Part shown: in pieces, positions 61,952 to 64,000 of the stretch
How positions within the stretch are numbered: the stretch's first letter is position 1
How the letters are laid out: the number at the start of each line of letters is the position of its first letter
Assembly (NCBI GenBank): GCA_963779765.1
Contig: CAVZZP010000001.1
Location: forward strand, 186,001 to 250,000
From: Silicimonas sp963779765
GTDB taxonomy: Bacteria > Pseudomonadota > Alphaproteobacteria > Rhodobacterales > Rhodobacteraceae
Length of the DNA stretch: 64,000 bases
Reading direction: 5' to 3'
Program-made: the position numbers and the translations under genes
The notes under the pieces: model-generated
Database searches by the model: none
Seen by the model: only the letters and a program-made list of their open reading frames with translations
What the model was told of the DNA's origin: nothing

Positions 61952-62301
61952 AGGCAGCGCGCGGCAGTTTCAGGCAGACGTTCCTGGAGGCGGCTGTGTG
62001 CACTGCCATACCTTCCTGCGCTCGACGCATGGCTCAGGTCGCGTCGCTCCGCGTCTTGCCGTTCGCACAGGGGACCCGTTGATCTCACGCTCCTGCGCTC
62101 AAACTCGCTCTCGTTGCGGCCAAAGGTGGCGTCACGGCCCAAGCGGTTTGCCTTCGTGAAACGCGACGAGAAGATCGGCAGCGGGGGCAAGACCAAGTCC
62201 AACGAAAGCGCTTCGCCAAAGCCTCTTGGCCGAGGATGTGGAACATCGGGCCGCGATATGCGTCTACACACCGAGTATTTCAATCTTCAGGAGCTGCTAC
62301 G
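61952..62301. other. 350-bp intergenic stretch without recognisable gene
   Basis: Frames here are short and on both strands without ribosome sites or family similarity; I see no RNA gene or clear terminator. The last 15 bases hold the ribosome site (AGGAG) of the next gene, and the promoter of the osmoprotectant operon must lie within this stretch. It could be the decayed end of a former gene. Confidence 0.4.
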
Positions 62302-63213
62302 TTGACCATTAGAACCCTCCTTCTCACCGCCACCGGCCTTGCTGCCGGCTTCGCCGCTTCGGCCCAGGCCGATATCACCGTCTCTTCCAAGATCGACACA
62401 GAGGGCGGGTTGTTGGGCAACATGATCGCGCTCGCGCTCGAGGATGCAGGTCTTCCAGTCGAACGCCGGCTTCAGCTCGGCGGAACGCAGGTCGTGCGCG
62501 AGGCGCTGCTTGCCGAGCAGATCGACATCTATCCGGAATACACTGGCAACGCTGCCTTTTTCTTCAACGAGGCCGACAGCGATGTCTGGAAGAACGCCGA
62601 CGCTGCCCTCGAACGCGCGCGAGAACTGGATGCCGAGGCAAACGAGGTCGTGTGGCTCGAGGCCGCACCGGCCAACAACACCTGGGCCATCGCCGTGACG
62701 GGGCCGCTGGCCGAGGAGAACGGCCTCAAGACCATGAGCGACTTCGGAAAGTGGGTCTCGGGCGGTGGCGAAGTGACGCTGGCCGCCTCGACCGAGTTCG
62801 TGTCGTCTCCCTCCGTGCTTCCGGCAATGGAAGAGACCTATGGCTTCGATCTGGGCGAGGACCAGACGGTGATCCTGTCGGGTGGCGATACGGCTGCCAC
62901 GATCCAGGCGGCAGCCCGGGGTACGTCCGGTGTGAACGCTGCGATGGTCTACGGCACCGACGGCGGCGTGGGTGCCACCGGTCTGGTCGTGATGGAGGAC
63001 GACGCGGGCGTGCAGCCGGTCTATGAGCCGACGCCGATCGTGCGTGGCGAGGTTCTGGAAGAGTATCCCTCGATTCCGGAAGTCCTGAACCCGATCTTCG
63101 CGGGTCTCGATATGGCGACGCTCCAGAAGCTCAACGGCCGCATTCAGGTCGGCGGCGAACCGGCCGAGGCCGTCGCGCGCGACTACCTGACCCAGACCGG
63201 GGTACTCGACTGA
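62302..63213 (+). CDS. Osmoprotectant (glycine betaine-type) ABC binding protein, OsmF/YehZ-like
   Basis: A 303-residue periplasmic protein with signal peptide (TLLLTATGLAAGFAASAQA, cut before DITVS). The OpuAC/OsmF signature is clear: KIDTEGGLLGNMIALALEDA, LQLGGTQVVREALLAEQIDI YPEYTGNA and the later GVNAAMVYGTDGGVGATGLV. It delivers quaternary amines such as glycine betaine to the permease encoded next. TTG 62302 is the start, as AGGAG lies eight bases upstream and the signal peptide begins right there; the open frame before it is not coding. It ends at the start of the permease gene. Confidence 0.9.
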   Translation: MTIRTLLLTATGLAAGFAASAQADITVSSKIDTEGGLLGNMIALALEDAGLPVERRLQLGGTQVVREALLAEQIDIYPEYTGNAAFFFNEADSDVWKNADAALERARELDAEANEVVWLEAAPANNTWAIAVTGPLAEENGLKTMSDFGKWVSGGGEVTLAASTEFVSSPSVLPAMEETYGFDLGEDQTVILSGGDTAATIQAAARGTSGVNAAMVYGTDGGVGATGLVVMEDDAGVQPVYEPTPIVRGEVLEEYPSIPEVLNPIFAGLDMATLQKLNGRIQVGGEPAEAVARDYLTQTGVLD

Positions 63214-64000
63214 TCACGTCGCGCCTGCCAGTCCCGGGACGGTTCCGAGCGCTATCGCCTCCGGGACTTCTGTTCGCCGTACTGGGATTGGCGGCGCTGG
63301 CTCTGCCCTTCGCCACATTGAGCGCGAACCGCATCGTCGCAGGGGACGCGGTACACATCTGGGACGTGGCGGGTTTCGCTGTCACCGCAATCTCTCTGGC
63401 TGCCATGCTCGCGAGCTTTGCGCTGGGGCTGCGGGCGGGGCGGCCGTGGTGGCGGCTGGGTGGAAGCCTGCTTGGACTAGCCGGCCTCGTACTGCTGCTA
63501 TCGAGCGGTGCCACGGTGCTTTTGTCGGGCGCAGGCGACCTCGCGCGGGTGTCGCCGGCAGCGGGGTTCTGGTGTCTGCTTTTGGTCTTCATGATGCTGA
63601 TGACCGACGCGCTGTCCGCGCTCCGGCCGGGACCGCGCTTGAGGCTGGTCTTTCTGGCGCTCTTCCTCGCTGCCCTCGCGGCGCTCCTGGCCTCGGGGGC
63701 ATTGTCGGACTTGTCGATCATGCAGGAGTACCGCGGCAGGGTCGAAGGCTTCCGACGAGCGGCCACGCGCCATGTCGCGCTGGCATTCGGGTCCCTCGCC
63801 GCCGCCGCGGTCATCGGCTTTCCGCTTGGCATCCTGTGCCACCGCAAGGCGCGGCTGCGTTCGCTCGCGATCCCGGTGCTGAGCTTTCTTCAGACCATCC
63901 CGTCGCTCGCCATGTTCGGCATCATGATCCCGGTACTGGCGTGGGTAGCGGCCACCGTGCCCGGTGCGCAGGACATCGGCATCGCCGGGATCGGCTTCGC
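63210..64000 (+). CDS. Osmoprotectant ABC transporter permease (OsmW/YehY-like), 3' end outside window
   Basis: The frame is open from 63210 to the window edge, giving at least 263 residues, and runs on beyond. It is very hydrophobic: LLFAVLGLAALALPFATL, then AGFAVTAISLAAMLASFAL and more segments. Near the edge come HVALAFGSLAAAAVIGFPLG and SFLQTIPSLAMFGIMIPVLA, the conserved permease core of OpuAB/OsmW/YehY proteins. No ATG fits the beginning: CTG at 63210 overlaps the binding-protein TGA and may serve as a rare start, so the exact N terminus is uncertain. The extended N-terminal membrane part matches YehY-like permeases. Confidence 0.85.
   Translation, partial: MITSRLPVPGRFRALSPPGLLFAVLGLAALALPFATLSANRIVAGDAVHIWDVAGFAVTAISLAAMLASFALGLRAGRPWWRLGGSLLGLAGLVLLLSSGATVLLSGAGDLARVSPAAGFWCLLLVFMMLMTDALSALRPGPRLRLVFLALFLAALAALLASGALSDLSIMQEYRGRVEGFRRAATRHVALAFGSLAAAAVIGFPLGILCHRKARLRSLAIPVLSFLQTIPSLAMFGIMIPVLAWVAATVPGAQDIGIAGIGF

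Noticed and set aside
61792..62283. 163-residue leftward ORF after the importer ATPase
   Set aside because: It overlaps the ATPase 3' end, has no ribosome site and no recognisable family; the gap is listed as without gene.

Overview
The window reads as high-GC chromosomal DNA of an alphaproteobacterium, most likely a marine Rhodobacteraceae (Roseobacter-group) member. This is inferred from gene content and style: GTG/TTG starts, tightly overlapping operons, an RTX animal-type haem peroxidase, an rkp-type K-antigen lipid module, and TTAA-N7-TTAAC boxes matching the CtrA consensus. No species is assigned.

1-12.9 kb is metabolic. It holds the end of a LacI-family regulator, a TauE/SafE exporter, a frameshifted gamma-glutamyltransferase, and a cluster of acyl-CoA enzymes: MaoC hydratase, frameshifted nitronate monooxygenase, an ACAD10/11-like APH-fold kinase, PaaI-type thioesterase, two acyl-CoA dehydrogenases and a FadJ-like fusion. 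The kinase plus dehydrogenase pairing recalls 4-hydroxyacyl-CoA (levulinate-type) catabolism. A ThDP enzyme of the acetolactate synthase family is divergent from this block.

12.9-16.7 kb is a tRNA-linked scar. ispD and tRNA-Ser(GCT) are followed by a decayed P4-like integrase, an IS6-family element of about 820 bp, a second integrase cut off at its C terminus, and a 42-bp relic of a second IS end.

16.7-53.1 kb is a cell-surface and secretion region. A four-gene leftward run encodes an atypical response regulator, a glycosyltransferase with NPDV-type repeats, a GT8-like transferase and a sulfotransferase-like protein. Then come a 1,676-residue RTX haem peroxidase (MopA-like), an rkpA-rkpG-rkpH-rkpJ-like set (type I PKS, alpha-oxoamine synthase, SDR, KpsS-like protein), a second sulfotransferase-like gene, a two-domain GT2/GT4 enzyme, another GT, a KpsT/KpsM-type ABC-2 exporter, a type I secretion ABC/HlyD pair, a DUF1501/DUF1800 pair, a YceI protein and a small membrane protein. 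My reading is that the region makes a lipid-anchored, possibly sulfated capsule and secretes a calcium-binding haem peroxidase through the same surface, with part of it under CtrA control.

53.2-64 kb is sugar and osmolyte uptake. GMC oxidoreductase, SIS-domain protein, ROK kinase and GntR/UTRA regulator face a sugar ABC importer whose binding-protein gene is frameshifted. An OsmF/YehZ-like osmoprotectant binding protein follows, with its permease running off the end.

Three otherwise well-conserved genes carry a single small frameshift each, so read errors must be excluded before calling them pseudogenes. Family assignments come from motifs visible in the translations; no database search was run.
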